The notes beneath the pieces are model-generated. The model saw nothing but the letters and a program-made list of their open reading frames with translations, ran no database searches and was not told the origin of the DNA. The translations under genes and the position numbers were made by a program. DNA of 64,000 nt from assembly GCA_937127435.1 (NCBI GenBank), contig CAKZLZ010000017.1, positions 1-64,000 on the forward strand. Reading direction: 5' to 3'. Shown piece after piece: positions 33,301 to 42,984 of this stretch. The stretch comes from an uncultured Verrucomicrobiota bacterium (lineage in GTDB: Bacteria > Verrucomicrobiota > Kiritimatiellia > SS1-B-03-39 > UBA6053). Positions within the stretch are counted from its first letter, which is position 1. Each line of letters begins with the position of its first letter.

Positions 33301-35538
33301 TTATTTTTCAAGGGTCATTAATGACCAGGTGGTCGGATCGAACACACTGAACTTCGGCGAATCGCCCGGATCCAGTTTGAAACGTTTATGCGCGGCGTCG
33401 GCGTCGTTGAGTCTCATGTCCACGGCAATATTTTTACCTGCTTGAGGTTTAAAATCATTCAGAGCCGACCAGGGAATTGCGACTTCCAGGCCCCAACCCA
33501 TGTCGGTTTTTCCCAGGAAGGTTTGGGTGCCTTGCAAATGTTGAATGACGCCTCCCTCGCGGTCCGTTACCCATGCCACCACGCCTTCACCGCTTTTTGA
33601 GGTGGGAGTGAGAAAGAACTGATAATCATCGGGACCGAATCCTCCCCCTTCATCGCGGGGTTTGGTACTCACAAATAACTCGATGCCATCCTCACGGTAG
33701 AGGGTCTTGCTGGTCATGTTGTTCAGCATTTCGTTGTCGCGCACATTGGCGGCGACATACAGGTAGGATTCGTCCCAGGCCAAATAAACAAATCCGCTGG
33801 CATCCGATCCCATCACCTTGGAATTTTCCATGGACACTTGGGTGGCGGCTTTCCAATCCTCAAATTTTCCGTCAAAAGTCGGGGCGTTCACCAACCGGGG
33901 CAAAGGGCGCTGATTGCGGGGCACCACTTCCTCGGGCCAGCGGTCTTCCCGGAGTTCTTTACTCATTCCGGATAACAGACCCGGACCGAAGCCGGTCAGA
34001 TAAATGGGAGATTCATCGAGGGTGAGTGTAATTTTGCCGTCTTCTGCTTTAAGAACTTTTTCCGTCCCCATGATATCGGTCTGTACGATTTTGGCCGCAT
34101 CGGGGGTAAGGGTGATATCCATCCGTGTTCGGTTTTCTCCTTTTCCGGGAAGGGAACTGTCCAGGGCCCAAAGCACCAGAACCTGGTCGCCATCTTTTTG
34201 TTCAAACACGATGGCCTCGATTTTGGGGCCGAACCAGAGGTCTCCCAAATAGCGGCTGCCGTCGATCATGCGGGCGGCATTGGCATGCGCCATTAACACC
34301 GGTTTGGGCTGTTCATTTTTCCGGATATATCCAAACCAATCTTCGTGATAGGTCGGATTGTTTTCCGTTTGTCCCACCCAGTGGGGTGCCAAAGATTTTA
34401 CCCCGCCGGAGTAAAGACAAACGCCGTCGCGAACCACGCTGCGGGCCTGTTCCAGTTCTGAACGTTTCATGGGGCCTTCCGGACAGGAGTGGGAACCGTA
34501 TTCGGTGATATGAATTTCCACTTCATGGCCTAACTTTTCTTCAATCCATTTTTTGTATTCTCGAAATTCAATTCGTTTTTGGGCCATGTCATAGGGATGC
34601 AAAGCCACCATATTCATGCCTTTCATTCCTCCGGCTTTTATGACCCGGCTATCGTATTGAAATTCTCCGGTTTCTCCCGCCAGATTCGGACCGATGATGG
34701 CATGGGGACGTTCCGCCAAGATAGTTTCGCTGATCCAACCACAGAGCTCGGCAAAATCCTCCGGGTTCATTTTATTCCAGGCTTCATTCCAAATTTCGAA
34801 CACGTTTTGATCTTCAGGAATGGTCTTCAGCATTTCCCGGAGATATTCCTGATAGGGTTCTTTTTGCGGCAGATTGTTAATCACCCATGCCCCCCGAAAT
34901 TTACTTTCGTATTCTTCGATGGGTCCGTAGCGTTCCGCATCATATAATTCCCGCGGGTAGCGTTCCACTTTGATCACCGCATTCATCGGATAATCTTCCA
35001 GCATATCCACAATCGTAAAAGCGCCGTGGTTCATGCCTTCGTTCTGAATGACCCGGGTCCATTGCAATCCCAGGTTTACCATGGACTGTTCAAACTCCGC
35101 TTTATGTTTGATGCCACCCCACCATTTTAATCCGAAAACATAGCCACCGTCTCTCACTTCTTTGGCCGTGCGGTTTACAAATTCCATGACGCCCAGGGAG
35201 CAGTGGGCGGCAGCGGATCCCACCGTGACATCCAATTCGTAATATCCGCGACCGGGGGTTCCAAAATCCACCAAAAAATTCCCTTGGGGATTTTGAATGG
35301 TTTGGGTGGCCACTTCTTCGCCGAAGGCATTGCTTAGTACCGCGACCGCTTCTGTGTTTTCAGGAAGGGTTCCTGCGGCCTTTATTTCAAAGCTTACGGG
35401 AGTGGTGGCATCGAACAAGTTGTTGGCGCCGTGATTTTGGATGGAAATTTTTACATCCGCGGCATGGGATAAACCGTTCAACAGTATCAAGGTTGCAATG
35501 GTGAGGGTTCTTAAATTCGAGATAGATTTCATACACAT
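33301..35538 (-). CDS. secreted clan GH-A glycosidase with C-terminal CBM9-like domain
   Basis: 745 aa. Signal peptide (about 1-27, ending GLSHA), a beta-sandwich, then a TIM barrel with acid/base E252 in FEIWNEAW and nucleophile E346 in IHITEYGSH, as in GH39/GH-A enzymes. The C-terminus (from about 560: PTFDGKFEDWKAATQV; FVYLAWDESYLYVAANVRDNEM; LEVAIPWSAL) is a CBM9/DOMON-type sugar-binding domain. One of the few clearly exported enzymes here. It probably degrades polysaccharide outside the cytoplasm. The exact GH family is not assignable by eye. Confidence 0.8.
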   Translation of the reverse strand: MCMKSISNLRTLTIATLILLNGLSHAADVKISIQNHGANNLFDATTPVSFEIKAAGTLPENTEAVAVLSNAFGEEVATQTIQNPQGNFLVDFGTPGRGYYELDVTVGSAAAHCSLGVMEFVNRTAKEVRDGGYVFGLKWWGGIKHKAEFEQSMVNLGLQWTRVIQNEGMNHGAFTIVDMLEDYPMNAVIKVERYPRELYDAERYGPIEEYESKFRGAWVINNLPQKEPYQEYLREMLKTIPEDQNVFEIWNEAWNKMNPEDFAELCGWISETILAERPHAIIGPNLAGETGEFQYDSRVIKAGGMKGMNMVALHPYDMAQKRIEFREYKKWIEEKLGHEVEIHITEYGSHSCPEGPMKRSELEQARSVVRDGVCLYSGGVKSLAPHWVGQTENNPTYHEDWFGYIRKNEQPKPVLMAHANAARMIDGSRYLGDLWFGPKIEAIVFEQKDGDQVLVLWALDSSLPGKGENRTRMDITLTPDAAKIVQTDIMGTEKVLKAEDGKITLTLDESPIYLTGFGPGLLSGMSKELREDRWPEEVVPRNQRPLPRLVNAPTFDGKFEDWKAATQVSMENSKVMGSDASGFVYLAWDESYLYVAANVRDNEMLNNMTSKTLYREDGIELFVSTKPRDEGGGFGPDDYQFFLTPTSKSGEGVVAWVTDREGGVIQHLQGTQTFLGKTDMGWGLEVAIPWSALNDFKPQAGKNIAVDMRLNDADAAHKRFKLDPGDSPKFSVFDPTTWSLMTLEK

Positions 35539-35736
35539 TTTATCAATTCCTTTGTTTGCCTTTCCCGCATCCCTTTCAATGGATTTGGGTGCGTTCAGAC
35601 ATTCTTTGGGTTTTCTAATCCAATATTGTTTCAGGAACCTTCACATTTTCCGCCCCCTGCATGCACGGATATCCGCATGATATATTCTGTTTTTTATATG
35701 GGAAAATCATTCATGGGGGTTTCGGATGACGGGCAC

Positions 35737-35771
35737 AAAAAAACGCAGGGGAACTGAAGCCCTGCGCTTTT
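35737..35771 (-). terminator. rho-independent terminator
   Basis: On the minus strand GCGCAGGGCTTCAGTTCCCC then TGCG followed by TTTTTTT, just after the PEP-CTERM gene 35793-36680. Confidence 0.8.
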
Positions 35772-35792
35772 GATTTAAGAAAGGGTAGTCGT

Positions 35793-36680
35793 TTACTTTT
35801 TCCTTCTGATGAAGGTCAGGCCCATCGCCACACCGCCGATGAGCAACATGGCGATACTGCTAGGCTCAGGAACTGCAGCCACAAAGCTAAGATCGTCAAT
35901 CCCCATCATCGCATGTTTTGTACTCACGTCATTCCAGCGCAACCAGAGTTCTTCACCCGCACCCCAATTGACCCCGGTAATCGTTTCAGAGAACGCTTCC
36001 TGGTTTGCCGAATCGTTTCCGTCAAGCCAATCGCTCGATGCTACAGTTTGAGGCGCAGTAAATGTAAACGCAGCCACGTCCGTCCAAGCAGAGGCGGCCG
36101 TAAGACTACCACCGGAACTGAAGACCTGATAGTCAAAGGTTAACTGATCCGCCGGTTGACCTCCGATGGCACGCCACTGCTCGGCGGTAAAGCTCAAGGT
36201 AAACTCATTTAAGGTTGCACCGGTATCATTGGTCAGCTGTAAGCCAAAACGGGCAAAATCAGAAATCGTATCACTGTTATCACTTCTGGTTTGGGTACCA
36301 AAAGCGCGATCAGTATCATACTCACCAATACTTAAAGGGCGGTCTTGTTGATTGGCAAGACCATCGTCCCCCGACACTCTACTGACCACCGTATACGTAC
36401 CTGCTGTAAAACCGTCAGGATCCGCCCAGTACCAACTGTCCAGGGTGCTGCCATTTGACCAAGTGACGCTACCAACTTTCCAAGGTTCGGTATCGGACGT
36501 ACTTGTCAGTGAATCGAAGTCTTGGGTGTAACTGGCACCTGCAGTGCCGTACAAAACCGCAGCATTCGCGGTAGAAATGGCGACCACGAGACTCAGCATC
36601 AGGCCGGTCAGGGTTTTTTGTAACCTGGTGGCACGGTTAGGCTGAGAATTTAACGGGATGGTGTAATCACTGTTTTTCAT
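35793..36680 (-). CDS. PEP-CTERM secreted protein
   Basis: 295 aa. The signal is preceded by a long, polar N-terminus (MKNSDYTIPLNSQPNRATRLQK) before the hydrophobic stretch TLTGLMLSLVVAISTANA. Beta-rich mature part (YTQDFDSLTSTSDTEPW; RFGLQLTNDTGATLNEFTLSFTAEQW; GVNWGAGEELWLRWNDV), and tag VPEPSSIAMLLIGGVAMGL-TFIRRKK. The long pre-signal is typical of some PVC exported proteins. The tag is nearly the same as that of 37189-38043. Function unknown. Confidence 0.86.
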   Translation of the reverse strand: MKNSDYTIPLNSQPNRATRLQKTLTGLMLSLVVAISTANAAVLYGTAGASYTQDFDSLTSTSDTEPWKVGSVTWSNGSTLDSWYWADPDGFTAGTYTVVSRVSGDDGLANQQDRPLSIGEYDTDRAFGTQTRSDNSDTISDFARFGLQLTNDTGATLNEFTLSFTAEQWRAIGGQPADQLTFDYQVFSSGGSLTAASAWTDVAAFTFTAPQTVASSDWLDGNDSANQEAFSETITGVNWGAGEELWLRWNDVSTKHAMMGIDDLSFVAAVPEPSSIAMLLIGGVAMGLTFIRRKK

Positions 36681-36754
36681 AAAGAGTTCCTCTATAAAGG
36701 CATTCGAGTTAACTTAAATTACATTTATTTAGGTAAGTGCATCAAGTTCCACCC

Positions 36755-36767
36755 CATGTGATATCTC
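36755..36767 (-). promoter_or_regulatory. candidate shared regulatory motif CATGTGATATCTC
   Basis: CATGTGATATCT is the exact complement of AGATATCACATG at 60183-60194 in another gene gap, and TATCACATG recurs at 50525-50533. It lies 74 bp upstream of the PEP-CTERM gene 35793-36680. See findings. Confidence 0.35.
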
Positions 36768-37133
36768 ACCAGATGTATGGAATATCCCTCCAGAATCCTT
36801 ATTTTGATTTTACTTGGGGCCGCCCTGCAAAAGAAGTGAAGGGATCAGTCTGTTTTGATGTGAAAGATGGATCGGGGGCGCCCCGCCCCCACGACGGGTT
36901 ACCCGCTTCTTCGGCCATTCTTAAGCCCTTTTAAATACCTATTTAAATCATGATATGGATGACTTTATGGGTCAAGGGTTCACACCAATATCAGCAGAAT
37001 CTTTTTAAAATCATTTTAAGTTCGTGCCATTCCGGGCAGGCTGGTCTCTTTCGATTTCTATCGCGAATCCGGTAACATTTGGCCGCGTCATTCTTTTACG
37101 ACTCTTTCAGTTTGTCGGGGGGAGGGGAACAGG
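36768..37133. other. noncoding stretch, no gene seen
   Basis: The 508-bp gap between two PEP-CTERM genes contains a GC-rich palindrome near 36871-36890 (GGGGGCGCCCCGCCCCC) and otherwise featureless DNA. The gap ends with the terminator of the next gene. Confidence 0.5.
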
Positions 37134-37169
37134 AAAAAAGCGCAGGGAACCGAAGCCCTGCGCTATTGT
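37134..37169 (-). terminator. rho-independent terminator
   Basis: On the minus strand GCGCAGGGCTTCGGTTCCCT then GCGC followed by TTTTTT, just after the PEP-CTERM gene 37189-38043. Loop and stem resemble those at 35737-35771, so the two genes share a terminator type. Confidence 0.8.
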
Positions 37170-37188
37170 TTTTAAAAGTGTAAGTCGC

Positions 37189-38043
37189 TTATTTTTTTCT
37201 TCTGATGAAGAACATGCCCATGGCCAGTCCACCGATAAGCATCATCGCGATACTGCCAGGTTCGGGAACTTGGGTGACGGTGACTTGAGAGAATTTGGCT
37301 GCATCACTTCCGCCACTGATCGCGTTACCATTTCGGTTGTAGATGGTCAGCGTATTGAACAGATCAGTAGTTAATCCCGTGCCCGTGCCGGCGAGGACGC
37401 TATTCGTGCCCCAAGCAACGTAGCTGGAGTTGTCATCATCATAATAATACGTCTGGATATTCGCCTGGCCTGCCGTCTCTGCAGCGGTAATAGTCATTTT
37501 AAAGGAATAGTAATCTAACCCATTCTTGATGATTGAAGTAGTGCTTCCGAAGTAATCGGTTTGACTACCGCCTGCAGCCGCAGTGTACTGAATGTATGGT
37601 TCTTGGTTAGTGATTGTCCCATTATTAGGCATAATCTCAAAATCAAACGAGCCACCACCAGCCCCACTGTTATAGAGCTTAATGCCATACCTCGAGTGCG
37701 CAGGATTCTTGTAGTAGTCTTCAACGTTTACGTTCATGTATAGCGAAATAGCACCAGCGGAAAGGTCCAGTGCACTAAAGTTTGTGGTAACTGAAGTAAC
37801 GCCAGTGTGATTGTCAGGTATCGACGGCGTCCATTCGCCACTACCAATTGCCGCTTTCCCAGATGTTGCGGTCCCGGTTCCGTTCAGCACCGCAATGTTG
37901 CTCCATCCATTGCTGTTATCAGCAAAGGTATCATTAAACATAACAATCTCACCAGAAGAGACGGAGATTACGTCGGCCTTCACAGATGCGGTGGACATGA
38001 GTGAAGCAAATAAAACGAGAGACACTACGACATTTGTTTTCAT
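37189..38043 (-). CDS. PEP-CTERM secreted protein
   Basis: 284 aa from the ATG at 38043 (MKTNVVVSLVLFASLMSTAS); the upstream in-frame extension has no signal character. Mature part beta-rich with repeated GT/GS stretches and NDTFADNSNGWSN. Tag VPEPGSIAMMLIGGLAMGM-FFIRRKK, close to that of 35793-36680. Function unknown. The 261-bp gap to the divergent GH31 gene contains TATATGTGAGAT and AGATATCAAAT motifs. Confidence 0.86.
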   Translation of the reverse strand: MKTNVVVSLVLFASLMSTASVKADVISVSSGEIVMFNDTFADNSNGWSNIAVLNGTGTATSGKAAIGSGEWTPSIPDNHTGVTSVTTNFSALDLSAGAISLYMNVNVEDYYKNPAHSRYGIKLYNSGAGGGSFDFEIMPNNGTITNQEPYIQYTAAAGGSQTDYFGSTTSIIKNGLDYYSFKMTITAAETAGQANIQTYYYDDDNSSYVAWGTNSVLAGTGTGLTTDLFNTLTIYNRNGNAISGGSDAAKFSQVTVTQVPEPGSIAMMLIGGLAMGMFFIRRKK

Positions 38044-38304
38044 ATTGATACCTGGAGTTGGCGTGGACTTTTTATGCGGGTCCGAGTGAATATTGAAGTA
38101 CAGTACATCTTGCTCGTTTACCGGGGGAGATATCAAATCGAATTATATGTGAGATTAATTCAAACATATTTGATATTCCGTCAAGTTTCCCAGTGCCGTC
38201 GCAGGGAACTGATCCCGCTGGAACCGCACATCCGTGTATAAAATACTAATTTATTTTGCGGTCGGTTTAACAGAATGCTACGTAGTATCTTCAAGGAGCC
38301 ACTT

Positions 38305-40932
38305 ATGACCAACAACCCGCTGGGAAACCCCAACAACACCTATACTTTTGGAAAAGCACGTTTCACATTTTTGACGGACCGTTTTGTCAGGATCGAATGG
38401 GATGAAGAGGGGTTGTTCACCGATGAGGCCACCTTTTCAGCGGTCAACCGATACAGTCCCGATGTGCCGGTGCATAAAAAAGTAGACGGGCAGACACTCA
38501 GGTTAAAAACCGGTGCGCTCGAACTGGTTTACCAGGATCAGGAAGGTCCTCTTACCTCCGATGCACTGGCCGTCACATATACTGCGGGAGACCAAAGGGG
38601 GCTCTGGCACTTCGGGGAGGAAGATCCGGAGAATCTCGGGGGGACGATTCGCACCTTGGACGGGATGAAGGCCGACAAACGCAATATCCGTAATGCAGAA
38701 AAAGAAGTGATCGGCTGGGTAGACAATCCCCCTGACAACGGTCTCATTTCGCGGTCCGGTTATGCGGTGATCGATGACTCGGAAAATGTTTGTTTTAAAG
38801 AACATGAGGGACACTTTTCCCAGTGGCCGGAGGCCCGTCGGGAAGGGAGTGTCGACCTCTACTTTATGGCCTATGGTCAGGAGTACAAAACCGCGCTGCG
38901 CGATGCCAGTAAGGTGTTTGGCAAGATGCCGCTCCCCCCCCGTTTTGCTCTCGGGTACTGGTACTCCCGCTATTTTCCTTTTACCGATAAGGATCTTCGG
39001 GAAATTATCAATACCACCCGCACGCTCAAGATGCCGATGGATGTCATGGTGATTGATATGGAGTGGCACAAACCGGGCTGGACCGGGTACACCTGGGATC
39101 AATCATATTTTCCCAACCCTGAAAAACTTTTGCAATGGCTGCACAGCCAGAATATCAAAACCACCCTCAACCTGCATCCGGCCGCCGGGGTGGCCGCCCA
39201 TGAAGTGGCCTATCCTGCATTTGCGGAAGCCATGGGCATGGATCCTGAGCGCAAAGAATCGATTGACTTTGATATTACAGATCCAAAATTTATGGAGCAC
39301 TATTTTAAACTTCTCCATCACCCATTGGAAAAAGAAGGCGTCGACTTTTGGTGGATGGATTGGCAACAGGGACAAAGCTGTTCGATCCGCAATCTCGATC
39401 CGCTGATGATGGTCAATAAACTTCATTATGAAGATTTGGAACAGAGCCATCCGGAACAAAGGCCGCTGATTTTTTCACGCTACTGCGGATTAGGATCCGG
39501 ACGGTATCCGATCGGGTTCTCGGGGGATACCTATATCAGTTGGGAGTCGCTGGCCTTTCAGCCCGGGTTCACGGCCGGGAGTGCGAACATTCTTTATGGA
39601 TACTGGAGTCACGATATTGGCGGACATTACCGGGGAGAACTCACCCCGGAGCTGTTTATGCGCTGGATTCAGTATGGTGTATATTCTCCGATCCTCCGTG
39701 TGCACAGCGGACAGGACCGGCGACTGTGGGAGCAGGAATCTCCCTACCGTTGGATGATGATCGAGCAGGTGCGGAAGCGCTATGAAATGATTCCGTATAT
39801 TTATAGTGAAATGAGACGCGGCCACGAAACCGCCCTCGCGCTCTGCTATCCGCTCTATTACGATGCGCCGGATGTGGACAAAGCCTATGCGGTTAAGGAC
39901 CAGTATATGTTCGGAGAAAAAATGCTGGTTGCACCGATTACGGCTCCGGTCGATCCCGACACCGGCCTGGCGGAAAAAACGGTGTGGTTGCCGGAAGGGA
40001 CCTGGCTGGATACCGCCAATGGAAAATGGGTTGAAGGAGGCACTGAGTACTCCGCCCAGTATACTCTGGCACAAACCCCGGTTTTTGTCAGAGCCGGCAC
40101 CATTCTTCCCGGACTCAAAGATGCGCAGCATTTGGATTTCAGCTCTTATGAGAATCTCATGATTACCTGTTATCCCGGAGGCGAGGGCACTTACTGTCTG
40201 TATGAAGACGACGGCAGTTCCATGGCTTATGAACAGGGAGAGAAGGTCACGGTTGACCTTTCGCAACATGAAGACGGATCGGATCGGCTGATTCACATCG
40301 CAGCCTGCGAGGGCGCGTATGCGGGCTATACCTCCCGCAAGCACATCACCTTCGCTCTCCCCCTGACCCCTTATCCTACAGCGGTGTTTGTAAATGGCCG
40401 GGCAGTCGATTTGCCGGATACGGTAAGCTACGAAGGCACCACCCTGACGACCCTGGTTTCTGTCAGTGCACTGGATTTTGGACAGCAAAATTCGATCCGG
40501 ATAGAATTTCCCGTGCACAGCCAGGAGCTTTTCGACGGCAGGCCGGGAGAGCTTACCAAATTATTGACGCTCAAAGAAGAAATCCGTGGGCTCGGGCGTG
40601 GGGGAAGAGTGTATATAGATGTCGATGAAGACCGTTTCTATTTTGAACTTGTCGGCATGATTGAACGACTCACCTACTCGCCGGAAACGGTGATGCAGGA
40701 GCTTGAAGCGTTTGATGCGGAAAAGAAACGTGCCCTGCGTTTGATTAAAAAGTTCACAGACCGGGCTCAAGAAGTTCTGGATTTCACGCAACAAGAAAAA
40801 GATCCGGAGGTGGTGCGTGGGCAATTTGAAACCCTTTGCTTTGGCCGTACGGTGGAAGGAGTGATTCATTGGTCTGAGAAGGTCCTCGAAACGTTGCCGA
40901 AACTTCAAAAGATGTTGATCGGTGATTTTTGA
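38305..40932 (+). CDS. GH31 family glycoside hydrolase, cytoplasmic type
   Basis: 875 aa from the ATG at 38305, with AAGGAG 6 bp upstream. GH31 enzymes are retaining alpha-glucosidases, alpha-xylosidases and relatives. FALGYWYSRYFPFTDKDL opens the barrel, nucleophile D352 is in FWWMDWQQG, and acid/base D408 is in IGFSGDT. GYWSHDIGGHY and HSGQDRRLWEQE are family signatures. The C-terminal beta domain is followed by about 120 mostly helical residues (750-875) of unknown role. No signal peptide. Convergent with the FAD oxidoreductase (3-bp gap). Confidence 0.92.
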   Translation: MTNNPLGNPNNTYTFGKARFTFLTDRFVRIEWDEEGLFTDEATFSAVNRYSPDVPVHKKVDGQTLRLKTGALELVYQDQEGPLTSDALAVTYTAGDQRGLWHFGEEDPENLGGTIRTLDGMKADKRNIRNAEKEVIGWVDNPPDNGLISRSGYAVIDDSENVCFKEHEGHFSQWPEARREGSVDLYFMAYGQEYKTALRDASKVFGKMPLPPRFALGYWYSRYFPFTDKDLREIINTTRTLKMPMDVMVIDMEWHKPGWTGYTWDQSYFPNPEKLLQWLHSQNIKTTLNLHPAAGVAAHEVAYPAFAEAMGMDPERKESIDFDITDPKFMEHYFKLLHHPLEKEGVDFWWMDWQQGQSCSIRNLDPLMMVNKLHYEDLEQSHPEQRPLIFSRYCGLGSGRYPIGFSGDTYISWESLAFQPGFTAGSANILYGYWSHDIGGHYRGELTPELFMRWIQYGVYSPILRVHSGQDRRLWEQESPYRWMMIEQVRKRYEMIPYIYSEMRRGHETALALCYPLYYDAPDVDKAYAVKDQYMFGEKMLVAPITAPVDPDTGLAEKTVWLPEGTWLDTANGKWVEGGTEYSAQYTLAQTPVFVRAGTILPGLKDAQHLDFSSYENLMITCYPGGEGTYCLYEDDGSSMAYEQGEKVTVDLSQHEDGSDRLIHIAACEGAYAGYTSRKHITFALPLTPYPTAVFVNGRAVDLPDTVSYEGTTLTTLVSVSALDFGQQNSIRIEFPVHSQELFDGRPGELTKLLTLKEEIRGLGRGGRVYIDVDEDRFYFELVGMIERLTYSPETVMQELEAFDAEKKRALRLIKKFTDRAQEVLDFTQQEKDPEVVRGQFETLCFGRTVEGVIHWSEKVLETLPKLQKMLIGDF

Positions 40933-40935
40933 AAA

Positions 40936-42219
40936 TCATTCGGGTGACCGCGTTTTTACCTCGCGGATCCTTAAAGTTTCCAAGCGGTCGAGCACATCCA
41001 TAAAGGGCAATGCTTTGGGAGAGCTTTTCTGATGGGCGGCCAGGGCGGCGGCGATGCCGGCGGCTTCACCGGTGGCGACGGCATTGCCGGTGACCCGATA
41101 GCTGGAATGGGCATCAAAATCTCCGCTGATGCAACGGCCTGCCATCAGCAGGTTGTCGCAGTCGCGGGCAATCAGAGCGCGAAGCGGAATGTCGTAAGGC
41201 AAACTTTGGACGTTATCGGGATTGCTGATCGCACCGCCTTCTTTGAGGCTGGGGCTATGGATATCGAGGCCGAAGGTGCAGCGGGCAATCGCGTCCGGGT
41301 GTCGGGCGCCTGTGATGACATCTTCGAGGGTGACCCGGTATTCACCGTGAATACGACGACCTTCACGAATCCCGATATGGGCGGCGGTGGAAACGAGTCG
41401 TACCTGATCCCATCCGCCCGGAATGCGGCGCATGGCATCGACTGTCTGGTGAATTTCACGGCGGGCCTGCAAGGTGGCTTTGGTCAGATCGGCTGAGTTG
41501 AGGGCGGAGCATTCGTATTGATGGTTCGCCATCAGGGCGCAGAGGCCATTGGGCAAAGGGAAGAGGGAGGGATGCCGGTAGCTGGGTTCGTACCCGCATT
41601 CGCAAAGCATATCGAGGAACGCAAGTTTGGGCAGACAGGATGCCGTGCCTTTTCCCTTTTGTTGACGGATATTTTCGGGGACGCCGGCGACCAATGCCAT
41701 CAGGGTAAGCGGCTGGGTCAAGCCGTCTTTTTCGCGGCCCAAGTCGAAACCACAGCCCGCGCGGGCGGCGAGATCCCCATCGCCGGTACAGTCGATAAAA
41801 CAACCTGCAGAGATATGTCGGCGGCCTTCTTTACATTCGAGAATCACTTCGGTGATCGATCCGTCGCAGACCACTGCTTCGGAAATTTTGCTGTGGAGAA
41901 GGATATCGATCCCGGCCGTTTCGCACAATTCATCCAGCACAATTTTCATGGCTTCGGCATCGTAGAGGTCCCGGTGATCGGCGACGGCAGACCGGGTGAT
42001 GAGAGCTTCCCGAATTTCTTCCATAATCCCCGGTTTGTTTCCGGCATCGAGAATCAGGGAAAGCAGACCGGAGGTCCAAACCCCGCCGAGGGCATTTTGA
42101 GGTTCAATCAGCGCAACGGATGCACCCGCACGACTGGCCGCGAGGGCCGCCGCAACTCCGGCCGGACCTGCACCACCGACGATAACGTCGTAGTCAAAAA
42201 GCGAAGAATCGGAAGGCAT
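40936..42219 (-). CDS. FAD-dependent oxidoreductase (FAD_oxidored type)
   Basis: 427 aa from the ATG at 42219. The Rossmann FAD motif is DYDVIVGGAGPAGVAAALAA (9-28), with a second FAD region near LLMAGRCISGDFDAHSSYRVTGNAVATGEAAG. Such proteins are common beside polysaccharide genes in PVC bacteria; substrate and acceptor are unknown. It starts 2 bp after the stop of the PEP-CTERM gene 42222-42920, so the two form an operon. Confidence 0.88.
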   Translation of the reverse strand: MPSDSSLFDYDVIVGGAGPAGVAAALAASRAGASVALIEPQNALGGVWTSGLLSLILDAGNKPGIMEEIREALITRSAVADHRDLYDAEAMKIVLDELCETAGIDILLHSKISEAVVCDGSITEVILECKEGRRHISAGCFIDCTGDGDLAARAGCGFDLGREKDGLTQPLTLMALVAGVPENIRQQKGKGTASCLPKLAFLDMLCECGYEPSYRHPSLFPLPNGLCALMANHQYECSALNSADLTKATLQARREIHQTVDAMRRIPGGWDQVRLVSTAAHIGIREGRRIHGEYRVTLEDVITGARHPDAIARCTFGLDIHSPSLKEGGAISNPDNVQSLPYDIPLRALIARDCDNLLMAGRCISGDFDAHSSYRVTGNAVATGEAAGIAAALAAHQKSSPKALPFMDVLDRLETLRIREVKTRSPE

Positions 42220-42221
42220 CT

Positions 42222-42920
42222 CTATCCGTTTTTGCGGCGGATGCAAAAGATCATGCCCAAGGCGCTCAACAATACGAGGATGGCAGTTCCCGGTTCCGGA
42301 ATGACGGCGGTGGTACCGTTGAGGGTGATATTCGCATAGCGGTAAATATTTCCGTTTAGATCATTATCGGAAGGATAAAGCCGGAGGGTGATCTCGTCCA
42401 GATTGTTATATTGGCTTCCGCTTAGATCGACAGTGAAGGTTGAATATGATTCCGTATTCATAGAAGTTACTTCATGAGTCGCCGTTGTGACTGTACCTGG
42501 ATCCATTTGTATGTCGGCGGCGTAAGCATCTACGCTGCTACGTACGTTGGCGTTGACGGTATAAGTAGGTTCAGCTTCGTAATTTTGTCCGCCCAAATCG
42601 AATACCAGTGAGTCGAGGCTAAATTCTATTCCCCCATTGGCCGTAACCGTGAATTCGAGATATACATTCGAATCAAAACTGGAGGGCGCAGAGGCGGTTT
42701 TGACATAAGCAGAGTTGGTTCCAGAGGAAAAACCAAAGTTACTCCCCCCGGGATTCCAAGAGAGCACCCCGTCACTGAGGTCAGCATTCAGGGTGGTGGG
42801 ATTTCCTGTGGCAGCGGTGAAAGTATAACTCGCCAGAACATCCGCCTGAAGGGCGGAGGCGGTAAGTAAGTTCAGCCCCAGAAAAAGAACTGGAAGAGAG
42901 AAGGCAGAAGGTTTTTTCAT
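42222..42920 (-). CDS. PEP-CTERM secreted protein
   Basis: 232 aa. Signal peptide ending ASALQA, a beta-sandwich (VLASYTFTAATGNPTTLNAD; YLEFTVTANGGIEFSLDSLVFDLGG; ITLRLYPSDND), and tag IPEPGTAILVLLSALGMIFC-IRRKNG. First gene of an operon with the FAD oxidoreductase. Divergent from the LacI gene 42983-44047, whose operator region lies between. Confidence 0.86.
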   Translation of the reverse strand: MKKPSAFSLPVLFLGLNLLTASALQADVLASYTFTAATGNPTTLNADLSDGVLSWNPGGSNFGFSSGTNSAYVKTASAPSSFDSNVYLEFTVTANGGIEFSLDSLVFDLGGQNYEAEPTYTVNANVRSSVDAYAADIQMDPGTVTTATHEVTSMNTESYSTFTVDLSGSQYNNLDEITLRLYPSDNDLNGNIYRYANITLNGTTAVIPEPGTAILVLLSALGMIFCIRRKNG

Positions 42921-42945
42921 AGTGTGTCAACTTTGCCAGAGGGCT

Positions 42946-42984
42946 TGACGCCGGTCAATCCGCCGATTATGCATATCAATGCAT
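42946..42984 (+). promoter_or_regulatory. promoter and operator of lacI 42983, possible leaderless start
   Basis: TTGACG (42946-42951), 16-bp spacer and TATGCA (42968-42973) place transcription start within a few bases of the ATG at 42983. An inverted repeat TGCAT-ATCA-ATGCA (42970-42983) overlaps the -10 and start codon, a typical place for LacI autorepression and also able to control the divergent PEP-CTERM/FAD operon. Confidence 0.5.

Noticed and set aside
39490..40518. 342-aa ORF opposite the GH31 gene
   Set aside because: Antisense shadow of a clear GH31 coding sequence.
41518..42339. 273-aa ORF opposite the FAD oxidoreductase gene
   Set aside because: Antisense shadow; no domain or upstream ribosome binding site.
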